A DNA stretch of 64,000 bases from Brachionus manjavacas (GCA_019054805.1 JAHQIY010000001.1:1936501-2000500); one strand, 5' to 3'. Numbered from the stretch's first letter, positions 28,501-39,195 are shown. Translations and numbers: made by a program. Notes: a model not told the origin generated them from the letters alone.

Positions 28501-29634
28501 TGAATTTCAATGTTAAGTTCTCAATACCTTACGTAAGTTTATAGATAAAGGGTAAGGCGAAGAATTGGGATTATTTTTGTGTCAAGGAAATTACAAAGTT
28601 CTCTTAATTACGATTTAGATTAATTTTAAAGCACTTAAAAAATATTTCCAAAATTAATATTAGAGTTAATTTTAATTTACCTTTTTTATCAAATTCAGTT
28701 AAAAAATGTCGAATCCACTAGGCTAATTAAAAGGACTTGCATGTTTAGTTTTACAAGTTTTTACACTTTTTGGTGAAATAAAAAACAAAAATGATTTATT
28801 TATTTATTTAATAAATATTTTATCGGAATCTTCAGTCAGTTCCTTTCAGTCTGCATCAGCTTAGAAATCAAACCAATATTTTAAAAACTTTTTTTAAATT
28901 TAATACTTAAATGAAGATGATTAAACAAAATTTATAAATCTGTTTATTTTTATATGTCTCGTGCACCTTTAGAAAAAATTAAAAAATACCAAAAAAGCGG
29001 CTTTGTCTTTTTGGCGTTAGGAAAAAAATCAAATTATTTATAGAAACAAAAAAAATTTGCAGATTTATTTTTTTTTAAATTGACGACTGGCCATTATTAT
29101 TGCCATTTTTCATAATTTATTTCGATAAAGTTGATTAATTTGTTCCTTTTCTTTAACTCAAAATGTAATTTCAAAAAGGGTTTTAAAAGAAGATTTGAGA
29201 CATTTCTTTTGGAGCTTTGTAATCACTTGAAAACACATTAAAAATTAGTTATCTAAACATACTCCAAATCCAACAATAAGCATTTTCGATCTAATTAATA
29301 ATATGAGAAGTTTTTAATTAAATTTTCTTCAATAAAAATTGATGTCTATTTTTTTTTTAAATTTAAAATTTAAAGTCAAACTGCTTTCTATTCAAAATAA
29401 CCCTGGGAAGGAAGTTTTTTAATCGGTACATTTAAATTCAAATTTTTGATTATTTATTAAACATTTGATATTTTTGAAATAAAATAAAATTTAAAAAAAT
29501 TAAATACTTTTTTAAGATTTTAAAAGTCATTTCCAAAAGTGAATTAAGATAAAGCAAACTTCCCTTTAAAAATTTCAAAACATTATCATGTAACATTATC
29601 ATGTCGAAAGCGTAATAAGCGCAAAATGCATACA
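22595..29634. other. 7 kb AT-rich desert, no gene seen
   Basis: Open frames here (for example near 26541-26879, minus) have low-complexity Lys/Ile/Asn/Leu composition as expected by chance in such AT-rich DNA. No terminal repeat, LINE motif or splice-consistent exon was found. Conserved non-coding control elements cannot be excluded. Confidence 0.5.
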
Positions 29635-29797
29635 ACATGTGGCTCGCCTATTCATTAAGACGAGCACATGTCAGTGTGCGGGGAACGAGTGTATGCACGG
29701 TCTCGCCTGCGCTCAACATGCACATCGTCTATTGATTCAGACGAGTGCATGCAACTGCACAGCGAACCGAGTACATACACAGTGATGTCCTCATCAC
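29635..29797. repeat. GC-rich tandem pair of hairpin units in AT-rich DNA
   Basis: Two units of about 81 bp follow each other (29635-29715 and 29716-29797). Each begins ACATG and contains an inverted pair: CTCG...CGAGCACATGT in unit 1, and CATCGTCT, eight bases, AGACGAGTGCATG in unit 2; each then has GNGAAC.GAGT.[CT]AT.CAC. The G+C content is far above the surroundings. No coding on either strand. It could be part of a repeat family, a structured RNA or a regulatory element. Confidence 0.6.
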
Positions 29798-31080
29798 AAT
29801 GTTAAAAATCTTTTTAGCTATGGAGTTGAAGTGTGATTTCTCAGCTCAGTCACAAAGGAATTGTCACAATGTTAACAGACAGAATACCATCAGATTCTAT
29901 TTAAATTCCAGAAAACTTCATACACAAACAATGAGAAAAGAACTAATGGTTCTTACATGTTTTTTTTTTATTAAAAGTAGTTTTGGTTATTTAAGGTTAT
30001 TATTTTTTTTGTGTTTTCATTAAAACTTTCGAGACAAAAACAATGAACTTTTAAAAAATGTATTACATTTGGTACCATCCTCTATTTTGAACAGAAACAA
30101 ACAAAATCCCTTATCTGGGGATTCCGCCCGAGACTCCTCTATCATTTTTTTGATCTTTCTTAGTTTTAATTACATCCTAAAAAAAGAACTTGGAAAGAAT
30201 CTGAAAAAAATATAATAGAATCGAAAAGAACCACAAATTAAAGCAAAAACAACCAAAGGTAATAAGTTTTTTTATAAAGTTCATTGTCTATGTCTCCAAA
30301 ATTTATAATGTCCAGATTTTAAGTGATTCTATAGCTATGAGATCAAACCATAATTTTTTAACGAACAGATCCGTCCTGAGAAAAATTTAAAAGAAAGTTT
30401 GAAAATTTTATAATATTTTTTATTATTAAACTAAATAAATTAATTAAATTTAATAATTTTTCGTTTTTTAATTGAAAAATAAAGTAATTAATTGCTGATC
30501 TCTGCCCCAAGAACCTTAAATTAGAATCAATTTGCATCAAAAAACAATTTAATTATTTTAATCAAATAATTGAATAATCTTAAAAATTCAAATTTTTAAT
30601 AATACTAATGGAACCCTTATAAAATCAATAACAAAAAATGCTTAATAAAAAGTAGAAAAAAATTAATTAATAGAAAATCATTGAGTAAAGTTAATTTAAA
30701 ATTAATAAATTCCAATATTTTTCAATTTTCTTAATTAGAATTATTTTATTTTATTTATAACCTCACAATTTAATTTAAAAGAACGGCTTTTTTTACTCCG
30801 AGCAAATTTTTTTTAATGTGCATGATTGAATTTATTTTTAAATCTAATTAACAAAAAAGGTTTAAGTTTTTTATCTAAAATATTAAATATTAAAAATTTA
30901 ACAAATATAAAGTTAATCTTTCAAATTTAATTAACTTTCAATTTTGGTTTATCACTTTTTTCTTTTTTTTTATAAATTAATTTAATTTAGCTTTCAATTT
31001 TATTTTTTAAAAGAACATTCTTTTTTATTTATTTTATAGATTAAAAGATGATTTTTGACTAGAAAAAAAAAATTCTAAAA
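29798..31080. other. AT-rich spacer upstream of the GPCR gene, with one fold-back repeat
   Basis: Apart from the fold-back at 30031-30297 nothing coding is seen. The stretch just before 31081 is an AT-rich leader with TA-rich strings and no distinct promoter motif. Confidence 0.45.
30031..30297. repeat. Fold-back repeat with GC-rich loop, related to 37223-37712
   Basis: GAGACAAAAACAATGAACTT at 30031 pairs with the complement of AAAGTTCATTGTCTATGTC near 30276-30294. The loop holds a GC-rich patch at 30113-30140 (ATCTGGGGATTCCGCCCGAG). The end ATTGTCTATG and the AAGAACC words in the arms are shared with the larger fold-back at 37.2-37.7 kb. Confidence 0.6.
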
Positions 31081-32385
31081 ATGAGTTTTGATTTAAATAC
31101 GACCGATCTCAATGTAATGGCTGTGCCGAGCCGCTTTGGCTCGGCACTGGGCGCCACTGCTGCATTTTTTTTCATATTTTTCGGCATTATCGGCGATTCC
31201 TTGATAATTGCAGCCATCCTTAGCAAGAAAGAGCTGCGCACCAATTTAATCAACATATTCATAGTCAGTCTTCAGCTAAACGACATATTCAACATTGGCT
31301 TTAACCAATTTCTAGTCGGTCTGTCCTATGTGTTCATGAAATGGCATGGTCCCTATTTGCTCTGCGAAATATTTGTCTACACGTCTATAATAAGCACAGG
31401 AAGTCTTCTGTGGCATCATGCACTAATCAGCATCTACCGCTACTTGGTTGTAGTGTGCAATTTTAATGTAAACCACTACGGCATATCGCCCAAGGTTTAC
31501 ATAATTCTATCAATAGTGGTAGCGCGTCTAATTCCTGTTTTGGTGTGCATGCCGGCGTTCAAGAGCCGTCACATGACCGAATATTCATCGATAGCTTTGC
31601 GGTGCATGCTGGCGCCCAATGTAAGTGCATTTCAGAATTTACTAATTGTCCTCATCAACATGCTGATTCCTTGCTTGATTGTGATTGTTTGCTTTGTGTA
31701 CATATTTGCCAAAGTGAGAAATGTGTCCAAAAATGTGAGAAATCCACACAAGTCATGCAACAAGAGCATTTCGGCTAACCATTGCTCATCGAGCCTCAGG
31801 CGCGAAATCCGAATCACCAAGATGTTCGCTATTATTTTCACTGTATTCCTGTTCGGCTACTTGCCTTACGGAATCATCCGTCTCATAGACAAAGATAATG
31901 ACTTTCATCCAGACTTTTATGTTTTCCTGACAGTTCTTTTCATCATCTCAATAAGCATATCTCCCATAGTCTACGGTCTAATGAACAACCAGATCAGAAA
32001 TCAATGCATAGTTATTCTAAATAAATTATTTACATGCAACCAAGTAGAGTCCAGACACAAGCATTTTACTTTGGTGCTTGACAAATCTGCCACAAAGAAA
32101 AAGTTGTCTTTTAAGAGAGAAAATTTTATGGTAGCAGCTAATCAGGAATTTAGTCGAGTGGAAAACGTGGCAAAGTCAAACATTGATTTGTCACCAAATT
32201 TGTTTGCTGAATCGATTGTTGACTTTTCAACCAAGGAAACTGGGAAAAAGCTAAGCCTAAGCGATGAGCAAGTTAATTTGATTAGTGCTAGAAAGAGAAG
32301 TAGTGTTCAAAAGTCGAGCGATTCAATTGCTCACAAAGAAGAGGTGTTGAATGATGACGGAGGCGTTTACATAGGCCCTACCTGA
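31081..32385 (+). CDS. Rhodopsin-class GPCR, Tre1/Moody/melatonin-like
   Basis: Single exon, 434 residues, seven hydrophobic helices. An N-glycosylation site (NTT, residues 6-8) precedes TM1 (about 20-47, FFGIIGDSLIIAAI). TM2 about 57-80; Cys95 at the start of TM3 can pair with Cys175 in loop 2. The DRY position reads YRY (119-121). TM4 136-158, TM5 184-211, TM6 246-268 (FLFGYLPYG instead of CWxP), TM7 279-300 with SPIVYGLMNNQ where NPxxY is usual. The cytoplasmic tail of about 130 residues is Ser/Lys-rich with no palmitoylation pair obvious except Cys319. The GYLPYG and PIVYGLMNNQIR strings resemble the Tre1/Moody/GPR84 and melatonin groups. A plasma-membrane peptide or lipid receptor is likely; the ligand is unknown. 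Confidence 0.85.
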   Translation: MSFDLNTTDLNVMAVPSRFGSALGATAAFFFIFFGIIGDSLIIAAILSKKELRTNLINIFIVSLQLNDIFNIGFNQFLVGLSYVFMKWHGPYLLCEIFVYTSIISTGSLLWHHALISIYRYLVVVCNFNVNHYGISPKVYIILSIVVARLIPVLVCMPAFKSRHMTEYSSIALRCMLAPNVSAFQNLLIVLINMLIPCLIVIVCFVYIFAKVRNVSKNVRNPHKSCNKSISANHCSSSLRREIRITKMFAIIFTVFLFGYLPYGIIRLIDKDNDFHPDFYVFLTVLFIISISISPIVYGLMNNQIRNQCIVILNKLFTCNQVESRHKHFTLVLDKSATKKKLSFKRENFMVAANQEFSRVENVAKSNIDLSPNLFAESIVDFSTKETGKKLSLSDEQVNLISARKRSSVQKSSDSIAHKEEVLNDDGGVYIGPT

Positions 32386-33119
32386 AATTTGTCAATTTTT
32401 ATTAATCTTAACAAATAAATTTGAAATATTTTTTATTATGTTTTTTTTTTCTCCAAAGCGAATTAATCATGACTTGACAAATCCTATGCTAAATAAAGAG
32501 AAGATTTTGATTAATCAAATCCGAATATATTATACTTGCCGAGGATTTTCTATGACAAAAAATTTGTTTTTCTTTAATCTAAATAATTATTAACATTGAA
32601 ATAGTCACTTGGTTATTTGAATTAAGATTAATTATATTTATCTGCTGAATTTCTAATCTAATTATTTTATTATTTTTCAATTTATGCAAATTTTGTCTTT
32701 CTCTAAATTGTAAATTAAATTCAAAATAAAAAATTAATTCTCTTTAAATTCTTAAGAGAGAAAAAAAAACTGTTCCAAGAATTTTTCGAACATTTTAAAA
32801 GAATCAAAATCTTTTAGAGAAAAATATTTACAAGATGCATTGGTTCTATTATATAAAGTCTTTCTTAAACCTTTAAAAAAAATCCTCAATTTCAGATAAT
32901 TGAATGAAAAACTGATGTAAGATATTCCTTTAATTATTAATGAAATTCTTTAAAGCTTACAAAAATCATTCAACTGATTGTTTTAAATGAAGACACAACG
33001 ATACTTTTTTAAAATCTTAAAAAATTTTTATGAAGGTAAAAATAAATATTTAAATAAATCTATCTGCCGTCCTTTAATTTAAAAATAAAAAACAGAATTT
33101 TCATAAGAAAAATAATATA
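32386..33119. other. AT-rich spacer, no gene seen
   Basis: Contains the GPCR 3' untranslated region (AACAAATAAATTTG just after the stop) and nothing further that I can support. Confidence 0.45.
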
Positions 33120-33362
33120 ATAAGCTACGGTGGGATATCCCACGAGACCAAAACCCATTTAGGGATCGCTATGCTAGCTTTCCGAGAGTGGCTCATTCGC
33201 TATTGACTATCGCGACTAATTTAAAAAAGTTCTTTGAACCCGCTTTAACTACTTGAGGGGACAGTCTGTTCCAGTTGTCCATTACTCTGTTAACTATGAA
33301 ATGCTTTCTTTGGTTGATTCTCGTAGAATATTGTTCCATTTCCAGCTCAAAAAATGGTGGAA
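33120..33362 (-). mobile_element. LINE ORF2 C-terminal fragment
   Basis: Minus-strand translation from about 33360 to 33197 reads FFELEMEQYSTRINQRK, then HFIVNRVMDNWNRLSPQVV, then KAGSKNFFKLVAIVNSE and TGA. This is the standard carboxy end of CR1/Jockey-type ORF2 (F.NRV...WN.L...VV.A.S.N.FK). About 80 bp of 3' tail follows, to 33120. The element is strongly 5'-truncated. Confidence 0.75.
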
Positions 33363-33379
33363 ATTTTGTTCGCTATTTA

Positions 33380-33600
33380 AAAACGTAAATTTACTAGATT
33401 TTACGTAAAATTTGGTAAATTTCTGTCATTTACGTAAATTTGTGTAAAAAAAAATGTCCAAAAAATTGAAATAATTTGACACTTTTTAAAAAAAAATGAA
33501 TTTTTGTTATCCTTCAATATTTATATTCAAAATTATGAAAAAAAAAAATTTACCATAATTTACGTAAATTTTGGTAAAATGTAATCAAATTAATGGTAAA
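33380..33600. repeat. TTACGTAAA-rich fold-back repeat
   Basis: ACGTAAATTTACTAG and TTTTACGTAAAATTTGG (33385-33420) pair imperfectly with ATAATTTACGTAAATTTTGG (33557-33576). The word content is shared with the palindromic elements at 13.1-13.7 and 19.5-20.4 kb. Confidence 0.5.
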
Positions 33601-33685
33601 AAATAGTAAAAAATGATTAATTTAAAAAATTTTAAATTAATTTGAAAAAAAATTTTTATTTACATTTTTACGTTAAAAAAATATT

Positions 33686-34285
33686 ATAAGTTAATATTGT
33701 AAACATTTTCATATATGAAATTAAATTCTTTGGTGAAATCTTGTTCTCAGGTTTATGAACTATTAGTTGACTTAATCTGAAATTGTTCACCTATTTTGAA
33801 ATTTCTTCATCTATTTAGAAAAAGGCTAATGTAATGATAAAAAATAATATAGAAAAAATAATTATATAAAAAAATTTAAAGTTTTGCGGAGGAGGTAAAT
33901 TTTGCGAAATAGATGAATCTTTGTCCGCCAAAGTCAAAGATTTAAGTAGAGAGCGCATTTGGGTATTTGAAATTGTTGAAAGAGAAATACCAGGTCAAAA
34001 AGATCAGAGCAAATTCTATGCTATTTCTAAAGCTCCTTCAAAAATTAAAAAAAACCTAGAAAACTATTAACTAATTTTTACATCAGTTTCGAAAATTAAC
34101 CATTCTATTAAACAGCTTAATTCAATTTGTTCACATAATCTAAAAATCGTCTTATTCTATTTCGGTTCACCTTAATTCTATTTTGAACTAAAAAAATTGG
34201 ATGAACCAATAGCTCACAAAATCTGAGAACAAGAATTTTTCAAATAATAAGTGATTCACCTAACTTACAAGTCCCAGTTTTTCAA
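33686..34285. repeat. Fold-back repeat family B, copy 1
   Basis: Left and right parts are inverted copies: TTGTTCTCAGGTTTATGAAC near 33749 against GAGAACAAGAATTTTTC near 34228, with TTCACCTATTTTGAAATT mirrored as well. The core CAAAGATTTAAGTAGAGAG (33944) and GCATTTGGGTA recur in opposite orientation at 63094-63123. The second copy lies at 62790-63655. Non-coding. Confidence 0.6.
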
Positions 34286-34349
34286 CACTAAAAATCCTTG
34301 GAAATTTTTGCTAAATTTTTGAACTCTATCTAAAAAGTAAATAATTAAT

Positions 34350-34598
34350 CAGAGTTATTTAAAAGTCTCAAGTCTTAAGTCAAGTCCAAGTCCGGATTTT
34401 TTTTTAATTCTTTTTCAAAATTCCAACTCTTGTAAGCTAAAATTGCAAGAAAATTCTGAAATATAGCAAATCTATATGCATTAGACAAACCAAGAGTATA
34501 AATTTTTTGAAATAAAGCCTGATCTAGCAAATTAAAAATAAAAATTGGACTTTTTTTTAATGACTTGGACTTAAATTTGAGACTTTTAAACAACTCTG
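34350..34598. mobile_element. hAT-type miniature element with perfect 8-bp target duplication
   Basis: Starts CAGAGTTATTTAAAAGTC and ends GACTTTTAAACAACTCTG. Both sides carry TAATTAAT (34342-34349 and 34599-34606), an exact 8-bp target site duplication as made by hAT transposases. 249 bp, no coding. Relatives: 59907-60229, 38195 (one end) and 19589-19875. Confidence 0.9.
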
Positions 34599-34606
34599 TA
34601 ATTAAT

Positions 34607-35586
34607 CTTAAACAAAAAATAATTAAAAATTGTTAAATTTAATTTTAAATTTAAATCAAACTGAAGACAACCTTTGTGCTTAAACTGTTCGAGTTCTTTA
34701 TTATTTTTGTTTGATACCTAACTAGTTTGCTATTCGAAGCTTGTACCATTTTACTTGATCTTGTTTATTCTAAAACTTAGAAGGATTATTCTAAAACTTA
34801 AAACTTAGGAAATAAATTTGAATTAAATCTCTTCTGAATTATGGATGTTGTTTGGGATATGATTAATTGAAATTGAGCCGAGAAACCAAGAATGCTTCGA
34901 GTGGAAAATTTAATCTATTAATTATAGATGGCTACAGATAATAGACAGATATGATAAATTAATTAGATATTTTATAAATATGAAGGACAAGTGTGGTTTC
35001 TGGTTAATAGAGTGCCAAAGGTTTGTCTGAGCGTTTAGATGGAAAATGAGACTCTGTTATGAAATCTTCTTCCATTCTTAATTTTTTTTTGATAAAAAAA
35101 TAAAGAAATTAAAGAAAATCAAATTTTTTTATAAATAATTTTAGTAAATTTTAATTGTTTTAGTTAAAAAATTTAAAAAAATATAAATATTTCTAAAATT
35201 TACATCTTCAATAATAGATAATTAAACACAAAAAAATTTTTTTTTATTTTAAATCATTCTTTGGAAATAAACTGCAGATAAAATTTGCTTCCAACTTTAC
35301 AGACATGCTTAGAATTAAAATTAAACAGAAAATGTGGATATTTATCAATTTCTGCTCATCATAAATAAAGATTTCTTTATTAAGAATTGACTTGTACCAG
35401 ATTTGGATAAATTGGGCAAGTTAGAAAATAGAAACAATTTCGTTCTTAGTCATCTAACCCAAAGTCATATCCGTGAAGTCATGTGTAACACTCCATCCAA
35501 CTTTTTCCTAGAAATATCACCTAATCTATAATATTGACTAGTTTTAGGTAAATAATGAAATAAATGCATATTTATATTCGGATGTC
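34607..35586. other. AT-rich spacer, no gene seen
   Basis: No supportable coding. The last 180 bases could be the 3' tail of the LINE fragment that follows on the minus strand. Confidence 0.4.
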
Positions 35587-36009
35587 CTATAAAATAAAAT
35601 TGAACTTTCCAAAAAGTGTATAAAATTTTTGATTCAAATCTAGTGCAGTGGAAAAGTACTCCTTTAAGTCGGTTTTAAATTGTTGATGCTCAATTCGTTT
35701 ATGGAGAAATCTGAGTAAAATACGTTCGGATCTTGTAGCTAACATGTCGAGTTTTAAATGCTGGTGAATTTTGGTTATTCTTGTCTTGATCGGAAAATAC
35801 TTAATGTGCCTTAATATTTTGTTCTGTAGTTTCTGTAGATCAGAGCTTATTTTTTGCGTGGAGCAAAAAATCGGAATAAAAGAGTAATTGAACTGGGAAC
35901 GAATAAAGCTTTTGAATACGATCTTGGACAATTCAATTGAGTTTCTTAGTTTTAAACCTTTTATCCTATGTATTAGTATTGACATTGCTTTCACATTGAT
36001 GTTTTCCAA
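35587..36009 (-). mobile_element. LINE ORF2 C-terminal fragment (thumb region)
   Basis: 140 residues open on the minus strand: INVKAMSILIHRIKGLKL, then IVFKSFIRSQFNYSFIPIFC and QKLQNKILRHIKYFPIKTR. The order (helix, F.SF.RSQF.Y, LQ..QNK.LR.I) matches the region after the reverse transcriptase palm in LINEs. Its sequence differs clearly from the other fragments in the window, so it belongs to a separate family. The element is 5'-truncated at about 36010. Confidence 0.7.
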
Positions 36010-36880
36010 TAAGTTTTTGAAGCTTAAATTTCGTAAATTTTCGAATTTTTTTCGAAATTAAAAATAAAAAAAAACATTACGAAAATTTTACGAAAATTTC
36101 AGAACACTTTTCTTTTTTGAGACACAAAAAACTTCTACAAGTAACTAATAAAAATAAAAAATTCCATAACAATTTCTATTATGAAACAAAATTTTAGAAT
36201 GTTTTAAATAATTTTTTAAAAATGAATTCAAAATTAATACTGAATATATTGTTTTGATAGAATTAAAATAATGTAAAATTTTGACTTTATTTATGGAGAA
36301 TTAATTCAAATTTCTTAAAATTAAAAAATTCAATTGTAAAATAATAAAGAAATTACATGGATAATTTTTTATAGGGATGATTAACCTTAACCTTCTCTAA
36401 TATTTTATTAATTAAAAATAGAAAGTAGTAAATCAAAGAAATAAGCGCTAAAATTAAAAACGCCAAAAAGGCCAAAATAAAATCGATTTAACAAACTATA
36501 CGTACGAAATGGAGGAAATTAGAATAAGACAGGCTTTGTGAATTTTGAAAAAAAAATTTTTAAATGAAATAAATTTTTTTTATAGTCAGTTTAAAATTTG
36601 CTCTACAAAATGTAACAGCTGTTATAAACTTTGTACCACCCAAATTTGCTCTCTGCAAAAATCTGCAAATCTGCAAAGCACTAAATGTATTTGAAAATCA
36701 TAAAAATTAAATTGTAGAGAGAACAATTTTTAGACTCACAGTAAAAAAGTTATTTCATTTTAAAATGTTTTTTTATTTTTGAAAATAACCTAGCATTTTG
36801 ATCTCAAAAGATCTAAAAATGTGCAAGCATTCAAAAAAGGCTAAAGCAAACTCTGTACTTGGTCAACTAAAAACAAAATT
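36010..36880. other. AT-rich spacer, no gene seen
   Basis: A short run of complementary TTTCGTAAATTTTCG / CGAAAATTTTACG words (36025-36100) suggests another small fold-back. Nothing else is recognised. Confidence 0.4.
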
Positions 36881-37160
36881 TAAGCAGTGGGACGTAGCAA
36901 TACTTAAGCTTTTATAAGACCACATTTATAATATGCATCTGCTGTCATACAAACACTAAAAGAAATTGTGGCCAAAGAGAGTCCTTTTCTCGAACAGAGT
37001 AGTACTGATTTGGGATGACTTACCAAGTAAAACTACAAATGCGACTAATTTTAACTTATTCAAGAACAATTATGTGAATTTAGTAAACAGAACATTTGAT
37101 AAATTATACTTAAAAGAAAAAAAATTAAAATATAAAATTAAGAAAAAAAAACTATTTTTA
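36881..37160 (+). mobile_element. LINE ORF2 C-terminal fragment
   Basis: Plus-strand reading gives IRPHL.YASAVIQTLK at about 36910-36960 and, in another frame, RVLFSNRVVLIWDDLPSK then FNLFKNNYVNLVNRTFDKL (36978-37100). These are the RPHLEYA and F.NRVV..W..LP motifs found in LINE ORF2 carboxy ends. About 30-60 residues between them are missing, so this is a decayed, internally deleted copy. Confidence 0.65.
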
Positions 37161-37222
37161 AAAATAAATTATAAAAATACAAACAATGTTGCCGACAGCA
37201 ATCTCACCATCTGCCATACATA

Positions 37223-37712
37223 CATAGGCAATGAAAAAAGAACCCAATGGATATTATAGGTTCTTTTTTAAAAAAGAATATTTTGTTATTTTTGGTTCTT
37301 TTTGGTTCTTTGTACTTTTTTTACTTAAGATCATCTTTTTTCTTTTTTTTCCCTTTTTTTCAAAAGAACCTTTATGGTTCTTTCAGGTTCATTTTGGAAC
37401 TTTTTTGTTCTTTTTGGATTCTTTTTAGATTCTTTTTTATTTTTATTGGTTCTTTTGAAGTTCTTTCAGGTTTTTTTTTGGTTAGTCATGGTTTTGGCGG
37501 ATTGCGGGGAAGGTAATAGGGGTCCGGGGCGGAGCCCTGGTTTAGGACTTCGGTTAATAAGACGATAAGGGAAGTCCTAGATTTCAATTGAGGTTTTCAA
37601 AAAGAACCATAAAGGTTCTTTTAAAAAAAGGAAAAAGAACCGAAGATCTTAAGTAAAGAAATTATAAAAAAACAGAAAGAACCTTAAAGAACCAACAAGT
37701 TCATTGTCTATG
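37223..37712. repeat. Large fold-back repeat with GC-rich loop
   Basis: CATAGGCAATGA at 37223 and TCATTGTCTATG ending 37712 are inverted ends. The arms are built of the word GGTTCTTT (left, 37258-37400) and AAAGAACC (right, 37600-37700), and share TTTACTTAAGATC in inverted positions (37319 against 37648). The loop holds a strikingly GC-rich patch, GGTCCGGGGCGGAGCCCTGG (37520-37539). The Phe-rich open frames here are a by-product of the repeat. A relative is at 30031-30297. Confidence 0.75.
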
Positions 37713-38397
37713 GGCCCTGCCATAGAGTGGTATCTTTTGTTATCACTCTCCGCAGGACACATCGGTTCCTGCTGCAGTTTTTATTATATGCTTTGGTTCT
37801 TGTTTAGGTACAATTGATTTGACAAATAGCCTTGCTTTTGTCCTTTTCTTAATTGAGTTTGCCAGTGAGCGGATGGTACTTCAGAATACTTCTTTAAGTG
37901 AATTTATCACTTACCATTTGACATACCGTCCATTTTAGTCTTCTAGAAGTCCAGAAAATTGACATAATCCAAACTAAACTTAGGAACCTACTGAACAGGT
38001 ACATTAAAAATAGTTTTATGGAAAAAAATCTATTGATCACTCCCTTTATATTCTTCATTGAAAACTGGATAAGCCCCAAATTCAAAATCCCCTAGTACCA
38101 AGCCTCAAAAGAGCTGTTACACTGGACAATTGACTCTCTATAATAGTTGCCCAAATTTCTGCTTTTTCCTCCTCAAATTGTGCCAAATTTCTAACAGAGT
38201 TGTTTAAAAGTCAAGTCTTTTGAATTGAAAAAGGCGCGTTGTTTGGAAGTGCCATTGTTTTACATTTTTCAGCATTGATTTTTTGAAGAAAAAAAGATTT
38301 TTTTTCAATAATTTTTATTTAGGATTTTAAACAAATAAATAATTATAAAAATAAATTTTCTATATTCAGCACACAAAAAAAATAAATAAATTTCAGT
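37713..38397. other. Possible decayed mobile DNA; contains one hAT-type miniature end
   Basis: The base composition of 37720-38160 is less AT-rich than true spacer, suggesting old coding DNA, perhaps a retroelement, but no motif is readable. A single copy of CAGAGTTGTTTAAAAGTC at 38195 matches the end of the miniature family at 34350 and 59907; its partner end is missing. Confidence 0.45.
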
Positions 38398-39195
38398 CTA
38401 AAGCTTGGTCAGCTTAAATAATGGATTATTGCTATTTTCATAATTGCGACTTGTTTTCTTTTTACTTCCGAGACTCATCCTGGTCCTGGTTAAATAATTA
38501 TCATTTTCGGCAATGACTAATGAATTTTTTAAAACTTTATTTTTAACTTCGACTAGGTCAACCGTGTAATCTTTTGGCAAAAAGCCGATGCTATTGTCCG
38601 TACATTTGGCGACTAGATGAAAATCCTTGTCATAATCTCTTAAAACCTTGACCAATTGACCTTTTTTCACTGAAAAAACAACCTTGTTGCCCAGAATTTC
38701 CTTTCCGCGACTTTCATAGTCGAACAAGACGGTGAGAATTTTGACGGGTCTGGGCTGACATGAGTCGATCGAGTGTCTTCCTTTGGATTTGATTTTTGGC
38801 CGGGTGTTTTGATCTTGTTTGAGCGGAGTTTTGTCGGTGTTCAGTTTCTCGGTTTCGCTTTCGATTATGAACAATCCTTGTTGGTAACTGGGCGATGTTG
38901 ATGGAGAAGACGATGTAGACGAGTAGCCGGACGACGTAGCTGACCAAACGGACTCTGAAATCTTGTTCACAAAATTTTTGTTTGTCTGCAAAAAACTGAA
39001 GTATTTTTTTCCCATTGAGATCGATGGTTGACTAAGATTATCTTGATCGCACACTATGTCGATTGGCAATCTGCATCTAGGCTTCAGATTGCGCAGCTCA
39101 TCAAAATTAGTGACCACTTTGAGCTCTTGTGGTTTCGACTGGGTTTCGTCCGGCTCCGATTCACCATCCATCACAAACTCAAGCTTACGAGTCAT
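38398..39195 (-). CDS. SH3-domain protein, otherwise unrecognised
   Basis: Single exon, 265 residues. Residues about 151-216 form an SH3 domain: ILTVLFDYESRGKEILG (ALYDY-like start), VVFSVKKGQLVKVLRDYD (the acidic-to-hydrophobic turn), a tryptophan position occupied by F/H (DKDFHLVAK), and GFLPKDYTVDLV (the G.[VL]P..Y end). The N-terminal 80 residues include SMGKKYFSFLQTN and are followed by a Ser-rich stretch (ATSSGYSSTSSSPSTSPS). No transmembrane segment or signal peptide. SH3 domains bind proline-rich peptides; this suggests a cytoplasmic adaptor, possibly cytoskeletal. The gene codes in GC-richer DNA than its surroundings, and the start was taken as the first in-frame ATG. The family is not recognised. 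Confidence 0.82.
   Translation of the reverse strand: MTRKLEFVMDGESEPDETQSKPQELKVVTNFDELRNLKPRCRLPIDIVCDQDNLSQPSISMGKKYFSFLQTNKNFVNKISESVWSATSSGYSSTSSSPSTSPSYQQGLFIIESETEKLNTDKTPLKQDQNTRPKIKSKGRHSIDSCQPRPVKILTVLFDYESRGKEILGNKVVFSVKKGQLVKVLRDYDKDFHLVAKCTDNSIGFLPKDYTVDLVEVKNKVLKNSLVIAENDNYLTRTRMSLGSKKKTSRNYENSNNPLFKLTKL

Noticed and set aside
29745-30023. 92-residue plus-strand open frame overlapping the GC-rich hairpin pair
   Set aside because: It begins in the repeated hairpin unit and runs into a Phe-rich low-complexity end; no sign of protein-level constraint.
37231-37568. Three overlapping Phe-rich open frames
   Set aside because: They are translations of the GGTTCTTT arm of a fold-back repeat, open in several frames at once.
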